From Rotaria sp. Silwood1 (taxonomy: Eukaryota; Rotifera; Eurotatoria; Philodinida; Philodinidae), in contig CAJNOP010000004.1 in the NCBI GenBank assembly GCA_905250075.1, forward strand, positions 4,542,952 to 4,606,951: a stretch of DNA of 64,000 nucleotides, in the 5' to 3' direction. The notes beneath the pieces are model-generated. The model made no database searches. It was not told the DNA's origin and was given only the letters and a program-made list of their open reading frames with translations. Position 1 is the stretch's first letter; every line of letters begins with the position of its first letter. Made by a program: the position numbers and the translations under genes. Below are positions 24,701 through 39,609 of the stretch, in pieces.

Positions 24701-27154
24701 GTTTTCTTTGATAGAATATCGCAATTGAGAAAAAAAACGATAAAAAATTCATTCTGTTTTCATATTCGTGTTAACTACTTTTATTTTTTGAAATAGTTCA
24801 AAGGAAAATCTTCAACATTGGAATGAACCTGACATCATTATTATTCTACGTTACATAGGTTCTTATTCAACAAAATGAGTATCAAATTAGTTCACTTATA
24901 AAATAAAAAGAAAAGTCTGTGACAAGAAAATCATATCTTCTCTCATGATGTTCTTTTACACTACAGATTATATTGTACGATGCTTCTTTAACTCAAAACG
25001 AATGAAATTTTCTTTGGGCATTATTCAAATTGGGTTTTTTTTTTTGGTAAGATCAATTAACAAACGTCAGTCTTCTCTGAAAACATGCAAAAAGAAAAAA
25101 ATTGAGAAACATGTTTCATCAATTGACATTTAAATCGAGCTTTTAGGACGTAATTACAAAAGTTTTTTTTCTTTCGAACATATAGAAAGATGACATTATA
25201 CTTTTAATAAACATAAATTTCCTTTCTTTGATTGTTTTTTTTTTAATAGAGTTATTCATTTTAATTAATAATTTATATACATATCTGTTTTTCTTCAAAT
25301 TAATGTAAAACATAATGCAATCACTATGTTGTTTTACCTTAAGACTAATGCTTTTGAGAGTTCTGTTGACAATAATTAATTATCGAGCAAAAAAGACTAA
25401 ACGAAACTAATTCATATGATAGAAAACATATTGTCATTAAAAAGCAGAAAAATAATGGTACTTCACTACAATCTAAATTTCCTATGCGGTATTTATATAT
25501 AACTATAGTTCAATTGTTGAAATATACAACTTTGTTTTTTTCTTCTTTCTTGACTATAATTTATCTAGACCATCTTTTGCTTTTTTTTTTAAAGAATTTT
25601 TATTAACTTTTCATAGAAATTTTATATATTAATGAAGTATTTTTCAAAGAAAGATATATTGTTTTTCTTTGTCAGAAATATTCAAAAAGAAAGGAAACAT
25701 ATTCTTATATTACTTGCATGCTTTTAATGTTTCATTGTAATTTGATATACTAGATATTCATTATCTTTGGAACTTGCTTGATGATTTCAGATTTTTCTCA
25801 CTGCGTATTTTCTTTTTATTAATGACATTGCTTCAAAAATCCAGTATAATTATTGTAAATCTAAATTCCTTTTTGTTTTGTTTTTTTGTTTTTATTAAGG
25901 ATACTATTATAAATGGCTTTTTTTTGTACTTATTTACCTGCTTTATGACTATAGTATAATTTATTTTTCGTTTGAACATTCAAAAAAGAATTCTTTTATT
26001 CTTCTAGAAAATGAAAATTCCTATGTAATTGGTAAAATTAAAATGAATGTTATAATATAAGAACTAAATTACGACAAGAAATTTCATTCAATAGAATATT
26101 CTCTTTTGCTTGAAAAGGAAAAACAAGGAAAAGATCTTCCTTTTACACTTCTTTTGTAATATAAGCATTATTGTACACAATGATGACGTTTCAGCTCTCA
26201 TGCCTAGTGCGGAAATGTATATTTATATTTAATCGTTTCATTAAACATGCATATCAAAAAGTAGAGCTTACTAGCAATCAATGACGTAAAACAACAACTT
26301 TAGTTTCACAACTAGTTATAAATAGCTCTAATTGAATTCTATAAGCAATTAATCAAAAGTTGTTTCCTAAGACGATCTAATAGAAAATATCTTTATTTTT
26401 TTCTGTGAATTAATAATTTGAAAGAAAAAAAAGAGAGAATTACCGGATTTGTCGAACTAGGCAAAGATGTTACATTAAATGATTCAACCATACAAGGATA
26501 ATTGATCATTGATTCATTATCATAGCGATATAAATATGTTGAATAAACCTCTTGTGATGAATGTTTATGAATGATTGTTTGCAAAATTTCTAAATAAACA
26601 TTTATATCATTAACTTTATCGTATTCTACAACAATCCATTCTAAACATGTTATTGTCATAGCAATAATAATACTGAATATGCATGCAAGAAATGCATATA
26701 TACGTGATTCATGATAAGACAATGAAAAAAATGTTCTTGATCGTTGTACACTTAATATAGCAAGTAATATTGTTGATGCACGTGTCCATAAAACTTTATA
26801 TAAAACCCATTCAAGACAAAATCGTCCCATAAATGTATAAATAAAATCTGTTAATTTATGTATAATTTTTTCATTAAACATGCATAACCATGATGATTTA
26901 TCAATCATATTTGTTTCACGATCAATCATTTCAATATAACCAATTAATAATGTTATTGAATCACTTATTAATAAACAAATAAAATAAATAGCAATTGGTT
27001 TTTTAATAAATACATTTGAACAAAAAACGATTATACAAAGTATATTTGATATTAAACTATATAAATGTATTGCTGGCATTAAAAAACACCATGTAAATGT
27101 TGGACTTGTAATCATATTTGATAATTTTGTTGTATTAATTATATCAATATCCAT
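21742..27154 (-). CDS. Rhodopsin-class (class A) G-protein-coupled receptor, orphan
   Basis: There are two exons: 27154-26444 (237 codons) and 23205-21742 (487 codons), joined in phase 0 by GTAATT...TTCAG, for 724 aa. Exon 1 carries TM1-TM4: N37 in the N1.50 position, D65 in LLISD for D2.50, C113 for the conserved TM3 Cys, and R138 exactly 25 residues later. The DRY motif is altered to VQR. Exon 2 carries TM5 (about 336-364, NALPSF), TM6 (about 389-415) and TM7 (about 432-455). The NPxxY motif reads NCLLY, with Cys replacing Pro. Extracellular loop 2 is very long (about 160 aa, with a Cys and N-glycosylation sites). A cytoplasmic tail of about 265 aa is basic and Ser/Thr-rich with an Asn run. 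It is probably a peptide-type receptor at the plasma membrane; the ligand is unknown. Two separate half-genes is the less likely alternative. Confidence 0.72.
23206..26443 (-). other. Large intron of the receptor gene
   Basis: A 3.2-kb AT-rich intron separating the TM1-4 and TM5-7 exons. No nested gene was recognised; the short frames in it lack family resemblance. Confidence 0.6.
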
Positions 27155-30100
27155 TGTATAAATTTTATAAATAGTCTGTATTTATTTTTCTTTTGTAATT
27201 TTACCGCTACACAACATCTAGTCTAAAAAAAAAAGTAGTCAAAGTATTATATTTGATAATTACTATTCAAAAGCAAAAAAAGAAATCAACAGTATATCGT
27301 AGATGATAATTTGTTTTCTTCATTAAAGAAGGTTTTTTCAAACTATGAATGTGACAATGATGAAAGTGTAAATATATATGAAAGAGAATATCAAGAAAAA
27401 CATTGATATGATTAAATGATGAGAAGAAAAACTAAACTAGCTTATGTTTCGAACTACTTCTCAATTGATAATATGAATTTCTTTCTATGCACTTTTGCAT
27501 CTTTTTGTCATTCATTCATTCATTCATTCATTCATCTGAAAACCATTTCTTTTGCATTTCCTATCTATAGGAAAGAGAAAAGTCTTATTGCGATTATTAT
27601 CTTATTTTAGTCGAATCAAAACTGGTTCAGAAGAGAAAAACTTAAGTATTGTTTTGGATTAGATCATAATAGAATCATATATTTAAAGAACTAGACATAC
27701 AAATATTGACGTAAACATTCTTATATACATAAATATAGCTTAGTACTCATTTACTTTTATATTAATCATTATATAACAACACGATTAGTACAACTAAAAA
27801 CAGTGGACAAAATTAACACACCTTCTGTCAATCTGTAAATATAGTGTTCTCTTGTATCTTCTATAGACAAGAATGAAATAAAAATAAAAGAATGAATAGA
27901 CAGAAAAAGAAAAGCCATCACCTCGTCAATGATGATAGAATTATAGATTAGATAGATACCCTTGAATATGTGCATGTTTATAGGCGTGAATATGGATGCA
28001 TGTCTTCCGTTTTTTACTTGCTAGCAATTAGACATAAGAAAAAAAAGTTACCGGTAATTACACAAAAAAAAACGACTTCTGATGGAATATGTTGTGCCAT
28101 GTTTCTTTTCTTTCTCTCGATTTTTTTTGATGTGTCTCACTCATCACTTATAAAACATGACACTTAATTCAATATCAAGAGTTTGATCAACTATTGAAAT
28201 AAACTAAATGACACGAAGAATTTATTCTCATGTACATTATTTTATATACATCTATTTATCTAATTAGTTAGAATATCGCGCCACCAAGTAGACTTGGTGA
28301 GACATAAGAGATCAAATAACACATTTTATATTTCATAAACGAAAGAAAAAAGCAGAATAATAAAATCTGTAAGGCATTCAGTTCACAAAGAGTTCTCAAG
28401 TATATAAAGAATAATAATAAACTTTATAAACGAATAAGTATCCAGATGAAGCAAACAACAAATTACATACGAGTGAATGATCAACTATTTATCGTCATCA
28501 ATGAACTTTTTTTCTTGGAATATAAACGTACATGCCAAAAAAAAACATGATCATATGAAACCAGTGTATTACTTAGATTTCATTTGTATAGAAAATAGCT
28601 TAAGGACAATTATCGGTATTCTATTTCTCGTTATTAGTAGCTATTTTCTTATTTCTTCTATTCGATATAATCACAAGCCATTATTGACGCACTCTTTATT
28701 AACGTTATTGGGTTCTCTCTATCGAATATAATCTACAAACATTAGTTATGTGTGCTTACAGAAAACAATGTTGGATGCATAAGAATTATCATGGAAAGAA
28801 CAAGAAGTAAAATGATAAAGTTAAATGGAAAAACCATAAACTATAGTCATAATCATTTTATTTTCGTACGATACAGTGGAAATAAATCATATCAAATTTG
28901 CATCCATTCTAGAACGACGAAAAAGAAACGCCCATAGATATTAGAAAGAGATGTATAGAAAAAAAATGCATACGATTAAAAGAAAAAAATTATCATTCAT
29001 CATCTGTTATCATCAAGGAAAAAACATGACAAAAACATTTTCAAGGCACTTTAATCGCATGACAATATTTATTGATCTCAATTGAATAAGTATGCTTATA
29101 ATGACAGATTTATTTATATAACATTTTATCAAATGAATAATGAAAAATATTTTCATTAATAAACACTTTTCTTTGTAAAAATAATTAGGTTTATAGTGAT
29201 ATCAGAAGAAAAAAAGAAAGTTGTAGAATAAAATTTTATCTATTTAATAATTAATTTTTTTTCCTATTTTTTCAACAAGACCGATGATGAATATTCTTTT
29301 TTTTTTAAATTATATTAATTAAAGATAATATACTATTTAAAAAAAAACTCAACTTACATTCGAATAAAAGGATGAGACTAATTGTATATATTAAGCATAA
29401 TCAAATGAAAATAAATTAAATAAATCATTTGAAAATGTTCTACTAAAACGACTAATAGATATTTGTTTTTTTTTCATAATCATGATTTATTTTCATAGTT
29501 ACAACTGATTATTTGTCCTAGTTCATACTCGTTTGACTGAAAATATTTGATGAATAAATATTATTCGATAGTACGCATGATTATTTTATTATCAAATCTG
29601 GAATAGTTATTTATATAAGACAGAATTTCTTTTTTTTTTTTCTTCTCTCTTTTTATCTCATAAAAATAAGTGTAGGAGAAAGAACAAAAATTACTTGAAA
29701 TACAAATATGTTTTATCTAAATAAGAGGAAGAAATAAAATCTTGATGTACTTTAATTGAAGACTTAATAAATAAACGAATAGGATATATCAAACGATAAA
29801 TAACTATGATTAATCGTTTTGACTTCTAAAAGGCTTTAACATATTCATAGTCGTTAGTATAGACACGATGAAATGCACTTGAAGTTCAAAAGGAAAACAA
29901 AACTAAGACGTAATATATTTCTATTAATTTAAACGCATCAGTTATCTTTTTTATCGGATTATATTTAAACAGTACTACATTAATGAGTGCTTTGTCTTAT
30001 GCAAAATATTACTATTACTGAAAGTGCTTTCTTTCACTTTCTTTTTTATAAATTGTTTTTATATGTAATAATTTGATGCATGTTGAAAATATAGATCTTT

Positions 30101-33100
30101 TTCCTTTTGTAGAACTCAAATTTTCTCATGCATATCAATGAGTTTTACAGTTGATTAATCTTATATCGAGATGACATTGAGAAAGCGTTAAAAGAAATTC
30201 TTATCGAAATCTAAAGAATTTCACTTATAACTTATGTTCTAACTGGTTAATATCTGAATTAAAACAATAAAATCCAACTTACCATGTTATAAACTTTGAA
30301 TATTTATTGACAGGAAATATTCTTACTTCGAACTTGTAAAATTTATTTTGAACTTACAATCAATATATTTCATGTCAGTAGATTTATTATTATTATTATT
30401 ATTGATATTTTTTCTATAATTTACTTAACTATTTTCACTATATTTCTTATTTTTTTTGCTATAATTATATAATCAATACTTTTAGATCAATTTTTTTTTC
30501 TTATTCAGGATATAAAAACAGTCTTGAAGTCTTCCGGGGTCAATCTATTTTCGATTATCTATATCCTAAAAGATAATGAAAACATTTATTTCCCTCGATA
30601 TTTCAATCTATTCAGCTGTAAAATATGAGATGATTCTTTCTCAAGAATAATAAAACATCATCATCTTGAATACTTATACAAAATACATGTTTCCTTTTGT
30701 TAATGTGATCTTTAATCTATTTTTCTTCTTTTACGTATGTATTAAACAAGTTTATTTTATTCTAATAAACTATTGAAGAGAGCACAATTTTTTCTAGTAT
30801 CGATTATAACATTAAATTTATTGTAATTTGAATTTTAAAAAGTATTATTACTAGTTGAATAAGCTTAAAAATTATTTTAATTTTTTGTTTCTCAAGAAAA
30901 TAACATTAAGAAATTCAGAGAATACAATTCAAAATTTTCATTCAAGATTTCAATGATTAGCTTAAAATCAAAGTTCAATGAGTTGATAGGATCTCGAAGA
31001 AATTGTAGCACTCGGGCTAGTATTGTCTTTCTTTATTAATAAAACACATTATATGCTTTTCTATAGATACTGAAATATCAATCTTTAAATGAAATTATTT
31101 ATAGAGACAGTTCATGCGAGAACTACGAAATCAAAACATTACTTAAATATGTAGGTTTTTTTATCTATTAAGTGTATTCGAGAGTGTATGATCTAAAACT
31201 ATCAAAACTAAATTCTTAGTTTATATGAATGTTCTATAAAAAAAATTAGTCTTTATTGACATTTCAGTACTTATTACCTATTATGAGGACATTTGTCTTA
31301 CATTGTCTCATCAATGTCTGCTAGAATTATAACTTTAGCGAGACGGAAAAAATTCCATTAAATGTGCCTTAAAATAAAGTATGTAAACCTGGAAAAAGTA
31401 AACTATCAAAATTTCTTATATGAGCTAGTTATTAGAGTTATAGTGCTCAACATTGGTGCAAAGTGACACAATGTATCAGTCTATAACAGCCGACTCTTCG
31501 CAGTATATCTGCTAACACTTTTTGAAATCAAGTCCGATCAAATTGAACTTTTTATATGTTATGTAACTTGTAGTTGTTTTTTTACAAAATGGTTAAAAAC
31601 ATATTAAAATAAGAAAGTTTACCTTCGAAATGATATGATGCTCATACTGTCAGTAGTCAGATAAATATCTACAAAGAAAACAATCTCGGACGTCTTTCAG
31701 TTTCTTCTATCCATGAGAATTTTTATTTCAGAGAAATTATAATTTCATCCTTCATAGAATAGCATAGACATATCTCTTGAACAAGGAAAAAAAATTGTAG
31801 TTCTCCAGACTCCTGAAAGCAGCTATAACGTGTTTTGCTAAATTGTTTTTTCGTGTAATTAAATATTGATGATCCAGATCGATCGAACTTGAAATGTAAA
31901 TCATAGCGATATGATTGAAGTCTATTGTTAATCATAACTTGATAGTATATAGGCAACACTTTTGATAAAGCATTTGAAGGAACATGTCAAATATATGAAT
32001 TCAAGGAATCAAATTCACACAAATTAGCTCTAATTAACAATGAACTTTTATCATATGGCTGAAATTTAAGTTCCAAGCCCAATCAATATGAATCATGGTT
32101 ATTCGCTTACACGAAAAAGAGAATTTGCTAAATATCCCATAATTACCCAAAACGATATAGAGAACTTCAAAATTTTTTTCTTTATCCGAGACACATGTCT
32201 ATTCTATTCTATGAAGGAAGAATTTATAATTTCTTCGAAATAAAAATTGCACTGACTAAAGTGTGCCATTTTTCACTCATGTTGAATTATATATGCCCAA
32301 TAAATTGCTCATATAAGATATTTTTTTCTTGTTCACTTTTTCCAGATTTAGATACTTTATATTTGGGTATATTTCATGAAAAAATTTTCCGATTCGCTGA
32401 AATCATAATTCTAGCAGACATTGATGAGACAATTTAAGTCAAGCGTCTTAATAGTAAGTAGATAGTGCAGAAATGTTAGTAAAAACTAACATTTTTATAG
32501 TACATTCATATGGGTTAAAAAAATTGGATTTACTCGTTTCAGATGATGATTTTTCGAATGTAAATGATTTCTAATTTAAGTCAAATTTTAAGAAACGGTG
32601 ACAATCATGATGTTCTATTCATTATATTTTCCTTTCATTTAAGTAATCTAAGGATTTTATCTATTCTCATTCGAAGCAATATTATGAGTAGTAATTATTT
32701 AAAGAAAATTTCTGTCGAATAGCTATGATATATTAACGACAGGATCTACATTAAATCGAACGGTTAGACGATGATATTTATTTAGTTTTAAATACAGAAA
32801 ACTATAATTATTCTTTATACTTATAAAAACTTTGAATAGGTTTTTTTGAATGCTTTTTCTTCTGAAGATCATAATTAGTCTCTTAAATTTTACCGTATCA
32901 TTAATTCAAAGTTTTCTCCTCCATTGTCATATTTATCTTAAAAGTCATAACTCTATTGCAATAAATTGTTTATGCTAATGGACTCAATAAAATCTTACTG
33001 ATTATTTTCAATGTGAGTCATCAAAAACTCAAAGTAACGTCGTAGAACTTTATTAAATATTGAACAATAAACAAGCACGTCTCATACTTTACTTCAGTTA

Positions 33101-36100
33101 GCAATGGAAGAGTATTCAAATGTTTTGCTATACTTTAGCATTATCATCGTCAAAGACAATGAAAATATCAATAAAGAAAGATACTTCTTTTATGAACCAT
33201 GAATTGAAAGGATTGTCTAAGTATACGCATAAAAATTTGCAACCAACCGTGATAAGCATCTTAGCAAATACCTATCACAACTTGTGACAGACATTGTTAT
33301 AGAACTAAAACATTCTGTAAGATTATTATGAAAGAAAATCGAATTTAAGATACGTATCTCTAATCCTCTTTTCAAGTTCACTATAACATATTACGAAAAA
33401 GATCTTTTCTATAACGAATATACAGTGTGTTTTATAAGTTAGAAACGTTAATGAAAATTAATATGCGTGCAAAACGAGAATAATCTCTCACTGAATGTAT
33501 TTATATGATGTTTCAAATAACATAATATTATATGATATCTTCTCTTATAAAAATAGCAATATCATGCTCAATATGTTGAACTTGATCAACAAGATCTTTT
33601 TAATAAGAAAAAGAAAAATACTATATTGAACTGATTCAAATATTAAGTTTTACACAATTTGTAATGAGCCAACGATACGAAGACTATTATTAGAATGAAA
33701 TTTTTTCATTCTACATAGTATTTTGTTATTTATTGGAGACAGGGTGTACTTATATATCTTAGTTCATTTTAAATCATTTGTTTAGGATTCAATCTGATTG
33801 ATCATGAGATTAGTAGTTCATAATATGCCTCAAATAAACGCCCAAGAAAATTATTTATTAGTTTCTACTACATTTTTTATCTGAAATGTATTTATCATTT
33901 TTCATAAAAAGAAACACGTGTGTATGAATTTCATAAGAAAAATTAAAAATTATACACTTCTATTTATTTTACTATCTTTACAAGAGAAAATATCATTTGA
34001 TATTATATTATGTGAAACACCATCACTACGTTGAAAGTTTCTAAACTTAAGTATATGTTATAGAATTCCTTGATTTACAATATGTGCAGATCAATTGTAT
34101 TTTCATATTTTAATCTAACAGAGATTACACTGATAGCTTCCTATAAATAACTAACAATGAGTGTTCTTCTCAGTCCGTCTAGGTTTAATTATTATTTCAT
34201 TTTACAATGAAGAATTTTTCTTTACTATTGATGTTTAGTATTAAATTGAAGCTTACTTTTATATGACAATGGATTTTACTAATTTTCTTTATAGAAAAGT
34301 ATGATTATATATTTATGAAAAACATATTTCAATTGAGATAATTTATAATTAAGCTTTGAGAAAATAAATCTAATCAGACTTGCATAGAATCAGGAGAATA
34401 TTTTGAAAGCTAAATTATGGCAAACAGTGTCTGTCAGGTCAAGTTTTTCTTTCTTATGTCAAGGAAGAACATCATATGCAGATTTTGGTCGAATTAATAA
34501 AAAGAAACAAAACAAGAAAACAATTCCTACGTGCTTTGAATTAATATTAGATAATTGTTAGTTCGATTCATCATTACTAAGCTATGGTTAACTATTGGCA
34601 TTTAACAAAAAATTCCTACTCTTCTAATGAAAACATATGACCTGCCGATGACAATATATATCATGATATTACTAGAAAATAGATAAAACAAAAATAGTTT
34701 GCTCTTACCATAAATGATACGAATCATAACCAGTTAATTATTAGTGAACGTTACAGACTGAGATAACTATTTTTTTTAGGCCAAACTATGTTGTGTTATT
34801 TAATTCTAATATCTAAACAAGAGTAACTAATCGATCTTATACAAGGTTACATTTAAAAACAGGCGAATCTCAAAATAATTGAACGGCGTAGTCTGAACAT
34901 CTAAGAATAAAATAAGAACATATTCAAGCAAGAGAAAAAATATCGAAGACAAGGTGTGCCGAATTATGACACATGAGGATTATCTTAGAAAACTGTTCGA
35001 AAGAATGTTTATCTTGCAGTAAAATTCAGAGATTTGTATTTATTTATATATATATATATATCTTTTTTTTCTTTCTTGTATGTGTTAAAGACAAGCTTGC
35101 GTCTTATGAAAAACAGATCCTTTAATCATCAAAGACTGCCATATTTTAGTGACATTTTCAAAAATAGATATATGTGAAACAAACATATAGGTGATCCTTC
35201 TCTCCGTGGCGCTTCTATCATAGGTTAACATTAAAGATGTTAAAAACAGAACATAAATATTAATTTTTTCTTTGCTAATAAATAGAAACAGGGGTTAAGC
35301 TGTTATTGTCTCAGCAAGAGACTATGCTAATAACAGAGACTACGAATGCATACAAGCAGTTTCGTTCCCAATTTCTTATCTTATACAAAAAGAAAACTAA
35401 AATGAAAGGAGCAAATGTTCATCTATTTATGTATTAAAAGAATTATTTATTAATGATAATTCTATATTATTATTTCTCATCAATTTAAATACCATTTGAC
35501 ATGAATTTTCGATGCATACAAACATATGTATTTAGACTTCACGAGTCTTCAAAGATTAATGGAACTGATAAGATCTTTATCTCTTGCAGACTTTTTTTTT
35601 CAATGAGCAACAATTAAGTTTAGTCAAATTTATGAGAGAAGTCCTTCCATTGATAAATCGCTTTTGAGTCGAGAAAATATGCGTTATCTAGATTCTAGTG
35701 AATTATAAATAGCTACTAAACAGTTTGAGACTCTTATCTTATTGCTGCTGAGATACTGTGTTTTTAAATTCAAAGCCATAGCACTTCTTCGGAATACTGG
35801 AAAAATTGATTTTCTCATTTCAACGTGAAATTTCCATAGAAATAAACATAACACAGAATAGTTTTATTGTGAAAGCGTCAGGTTGATGCTATCTTTGGAA
35901 TACGGCTACAGCAAAAACAGTGTCTGTTACATCGCTCATACACACTAGTATATTCGGTGCTCATATTTCAGAATAGGAGCAAATCAAAAGACTTACGATT
36001 ATCATCATAAACTATTCATATTTGAAGTTTATCTTTATACAAAATTTCACATCTAAATTTAAAAATCAGTTTGACCAGTGTTCTAGATGAAGATTATGGC

Positions 36101-37471
36101 TTCTGTTTAAAAAATATTGTACAAATGCAATATTTCAGGAATATAGCACGCACTTGTTTCAGACTATTCAGAACTCATTAAAATCTACATGATGAATATG
36201 GTCCTCACTGGGAAACGATTATCAAGTTGGATGATCTCCTTTGTTACTGAATTAATATAGAGTATTTTTTCTGACAAAAATAAAACAACATGACAAATAT
36301 CGCCTATCTATGTAAAAATAAATTGTTTTTATTTTCTTACCTTAGAGTAATAAATATTGTGTGTTTATAATATTAAAAAAAGAATATTTTGAAATAATTT
36401 TTTTGAATTTTGCCGTTAGCTTGCAATGTTAAATAATTATATATGGATGATTTCAACAAAAGAAAAAGATTAAACGAACTAGAGCGGCAATGCTCATTAA
36501 TAAAAAAAAAACGGATAAGATTAACGAAGCAAAAATTTCTTTGAAAATAAACAAAATAATTAATCTATTCTTCTTGATGAAAAGTAGTTCAAGAAAACTA
36601 CAATACTAATATTATTTTGTTTTTTGTGACTGTGTTTGCGTCTCTAAATAAAAAAGAACATTCTGAAGAAACGTCTTTTATCAATGTGTGTGCTTCATTA
36701 TGACAAGCAGTGATTTAATATGAAGAAAGTAACCAGTATGCCAATCATAAAATTGGTCTTAAGAGCCACATCAAAATAAGACTTTAATGTGTGACAATAG
36801 ACAGATCCTATGATATTTTTTTTTGATATTATGAAATACAGTTTTGCCTTGAACTTGCGATAAGAAGATTATTCAGTAAGGTTCATTAAAAGAACCTTCA
36901 AATCATAATTTATAAAGCAAAAAAAGATCGACATAAAATGATGAACGAATAGTAACCATCCTTTCTCTAATGTTTTTCTTGATTAAATTACAAAATTTAT
37001 TATTGCTATAAATGGCACCCGCGGTACTAAGATTGGTCTTTATGTGGTATCGGTAAACACAAAATTTATAATACGTTACTTATCAACAGATCGAAACAAA
37101 AACAAACATTAAAGAAAACCGCATAAACATACAAATTAAGTTTTCTATAAACAAAGATTAATTTCGTCAACAAAAAAAAGGCATGGGTTCTCAAAAAAAA
37201 TTTATCACATCGTATAGTATTTTATAAAATTATACTTAATTAACACCATTAAAAAAATTTCTATAATAGGCATATAAAAGAAACTGCCTGTGTCAATTAG
37301 AGATAAATTACTTAAAACGATAATCGTGTAAATCTCATCATATCAAAATATATTCTACTAAATAATAGTTAAAAAAAAATAATTATAATTTACCATTCTA
37401 CTTGCAAAAAAAAATTTGATCATACGAATAATATGAACTTTTTTTTTTAAACCTCGAATTTGATGGAATTA
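27155..37471. other. Gene desert, about 10 kb
   Basis: No supported exon, RNA gene or long repeat on either strand. All frames are short and of AT-driven composition. Simple repeats present are (ATTC)n at 27508-27535, (TTA)n at 30382-30404 and (TA)n near 35043-35062. It includes the receptor promoter at its left end. Confidence 0.5.
27508..27535 (+). repeat. (ATTC)n microsatellite
   Basis: Six to seven perfect tandem ATTC units. Confidence 0.9.
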
Positions 37472-38068
37472 CTAATGTCAGACTTTTTTTAAAGTACTAA
37501 CGTCCATTTTTTGAATAACTTTTCAACAGTTTAAGCTATAGACGTCCGATTTTCACCGTTAGAAAGAGCAAGGCGGGGAACGTCGATCTGAATAAAATTC
37601 ATTAAGTTCAAGCCTCTTCTCTACAGCTGTTTGCAGTCAGATATCTTTTTTGTTGTCTATTTTCATAAGTTTTCGTGACAAGTTAAAATCAAATTAGACC
37701 AAAATGTAGCCCAAATCTCTCTGTATTTGTGCTAAAATCCCATATTTTAACATCAAAGCGTAAGGAAAAATACCTGAGAAGAAAACGCAAAGATTTGAAA
37801 ATTTTAGTACAAATACAGGGAGATTAGAGCTACATTTTGATCTAATTTGATATTAACTTGTCACGAAAACTCATGAAAATAGACAACAAAAAAAAATATC
37901 TAACTGCAAACAGCTACAGAAAAGAGACTTGAACTTAATGATTTTTATACAGATCGACGTTCCCCGCCTTGCTCTTTCTAACTGTGAAAACCCGACGTCT
38001 GTAACTTGAACTGTTGAAAAGTTATTCAAAAAATGGTTGTTAGTACTTTTAAAAAGATTCGACATTAG
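37472..38068. mobile_element. Palindromic foldback element, mariner-like non-autonomous (MITE)
   Basis: Two inverted arms of about 265 bp (37472-37738 and 37801-38068) are nearly identical over their length. They share the block AGCAAGGCGGGGAACGTCGA and are separated by a spacer of about 62 bp. The outer ends are CTAATGTC and GACATTAG, each abutting TA (37470-37471 and 38069-38070), as expected for a TA target-site duplication of the Tc1/mariner type. There is no transposase, so it would need one in trans. The transcript would form a very long hairpin. Arm differences are mostly single substitutions, so it is moderately old. Confidence 0.85.
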
Positions 38069-39609
38069 TAGTACAGCTAAGAAAAAAAATGCTTCAAGAA
38101 CCTAGTACCTCAGAAATGCCCTCTAGAGAGGTAATGCGGACACTTTATGAGTAGGCTGAGGTCGTTTTAGGGCTTCCTTTAGCTATGCTCCCCAGCAATT
38201 ATTTCTTTTTCTCTGATATTTTGTGCAGTTAATTGATGTAAAAGCATCCACATGAATATGAATCAAGTAAATGTTTCAAACACATTTTTCTTTCTTCAAT
38301 CTTTTCTAATGTTAGGTTTTCAATCATAAAACAACTTTCAAGTAAAGTTCAATGTAACCATTAAAAAATCTTCAATAAGTTCTTTTTTTACATACAAAAA
38401 ACAACAAAATTTGATTGTTAAATTTTAGTTTTTTTTTTCTAATGATATTTGTGACTACATTTCTTTAATTAAGCAATCTTTTTCTTGAAGGGTAATAGTG
38501 AAAAAGAAAAGAAGACACTAGACTGAACGCAGTATAAGTATAAACATAAACCTTCTGACTCAAAAGATGCTCTTCTTTGTTTCTTTATATCAATGATTGA
38601 ACGAAAGGAAACAAAACGCTAACTTAGAATATAAGATTCTATATTCTAATGTAAATAATTTTCTAAATTGAATATCATATACTTTTATTCATGGCAATTA
38701 TTAAATCTCACTTTTATTCTAAAAATAGAAACAAAATTCATTACTACTTAGTCGGTATTTAGCAATTATTATTGCTACGTAAATCATTTTTTTCTTTGTA
38801 GATTAAGACAGATTATATTATATTAGAAAACAAATGAAATAATGATTAAATACTTGTAAATTTATAATAGAATAGGTTTTACATATGGTACTTGTGTCTT
38901 CATATGAATTATTATTTCATATTTTGTTTCTTATTGAATGATATGAGAGTAAAAAGTCAATTAATTATTATTTGCTTTATTATTAATAAGATATAAGGAA
39001 CTAATTTTTTTGCACATTCATTTTATTTTATTAATAAATCAAATTCATCTTAGGTTTATTTGTTAAAATAAAGCTACTTTTAATCTTTGCATAGAACTGA
39101 TTAGAATACGATCTACATTGGATTGCTTATCTACTACTTGTTTAAATAGAAATACATTTTGATCGAATTATGTTCACAATGTCTATACTAAGGTCTCTAT
39201 CGACACAACTCATTTCTTACATCTTTCATCAATCACACATGCTTTAACTTCTATTCACGTCGTTAAGATAAATAGCGATATATGTTTATACATAATTCAT
39301 TAATATCATTTTCTCTAAGAAGAAGACAGAAAGAAAACGGGAAGGAAGGATATAAAGTATTTGTCCATCATTCAGCGAATGTTATAAAAGACAAAAAGAA
39401 ATAAGAAAGGAAAGAAAAGAAGAAGCAAATTGACTATGAAGATTTATTCTATTCTATACCAAATAGACAAACAAAGAACAGAAAGACGATAGTCTAACGT
39501 ATAAGGTACTATGGGCTAAATAATATTAGTAACATGATATGTACATACATACTTTTACTTTAGATCAATAGAAATTCTTTACTCTTTTTTATTATTATCA
39601 TTTTCTAAA
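38069..39609. other. Intergenic; small GC-richer patch at 38095-38200
   Basis: The patch just right of the foldback element contains TGCCCTCTAGAGAGGTAATG and AGTAGGCTGAGGTCG and stands out in composition. It is either a decayed repeat or an unknown RNA. The rest is AT-rich with no gene. Confidence 0.35.

Noticed and set aside
27508..27535. Tandem ATTC units considered as a CRISPR-like or satellite array
   Set aside because: It is a simple perfect microsatellite with no spacers; nothing in the window looks like a CRISPR array.
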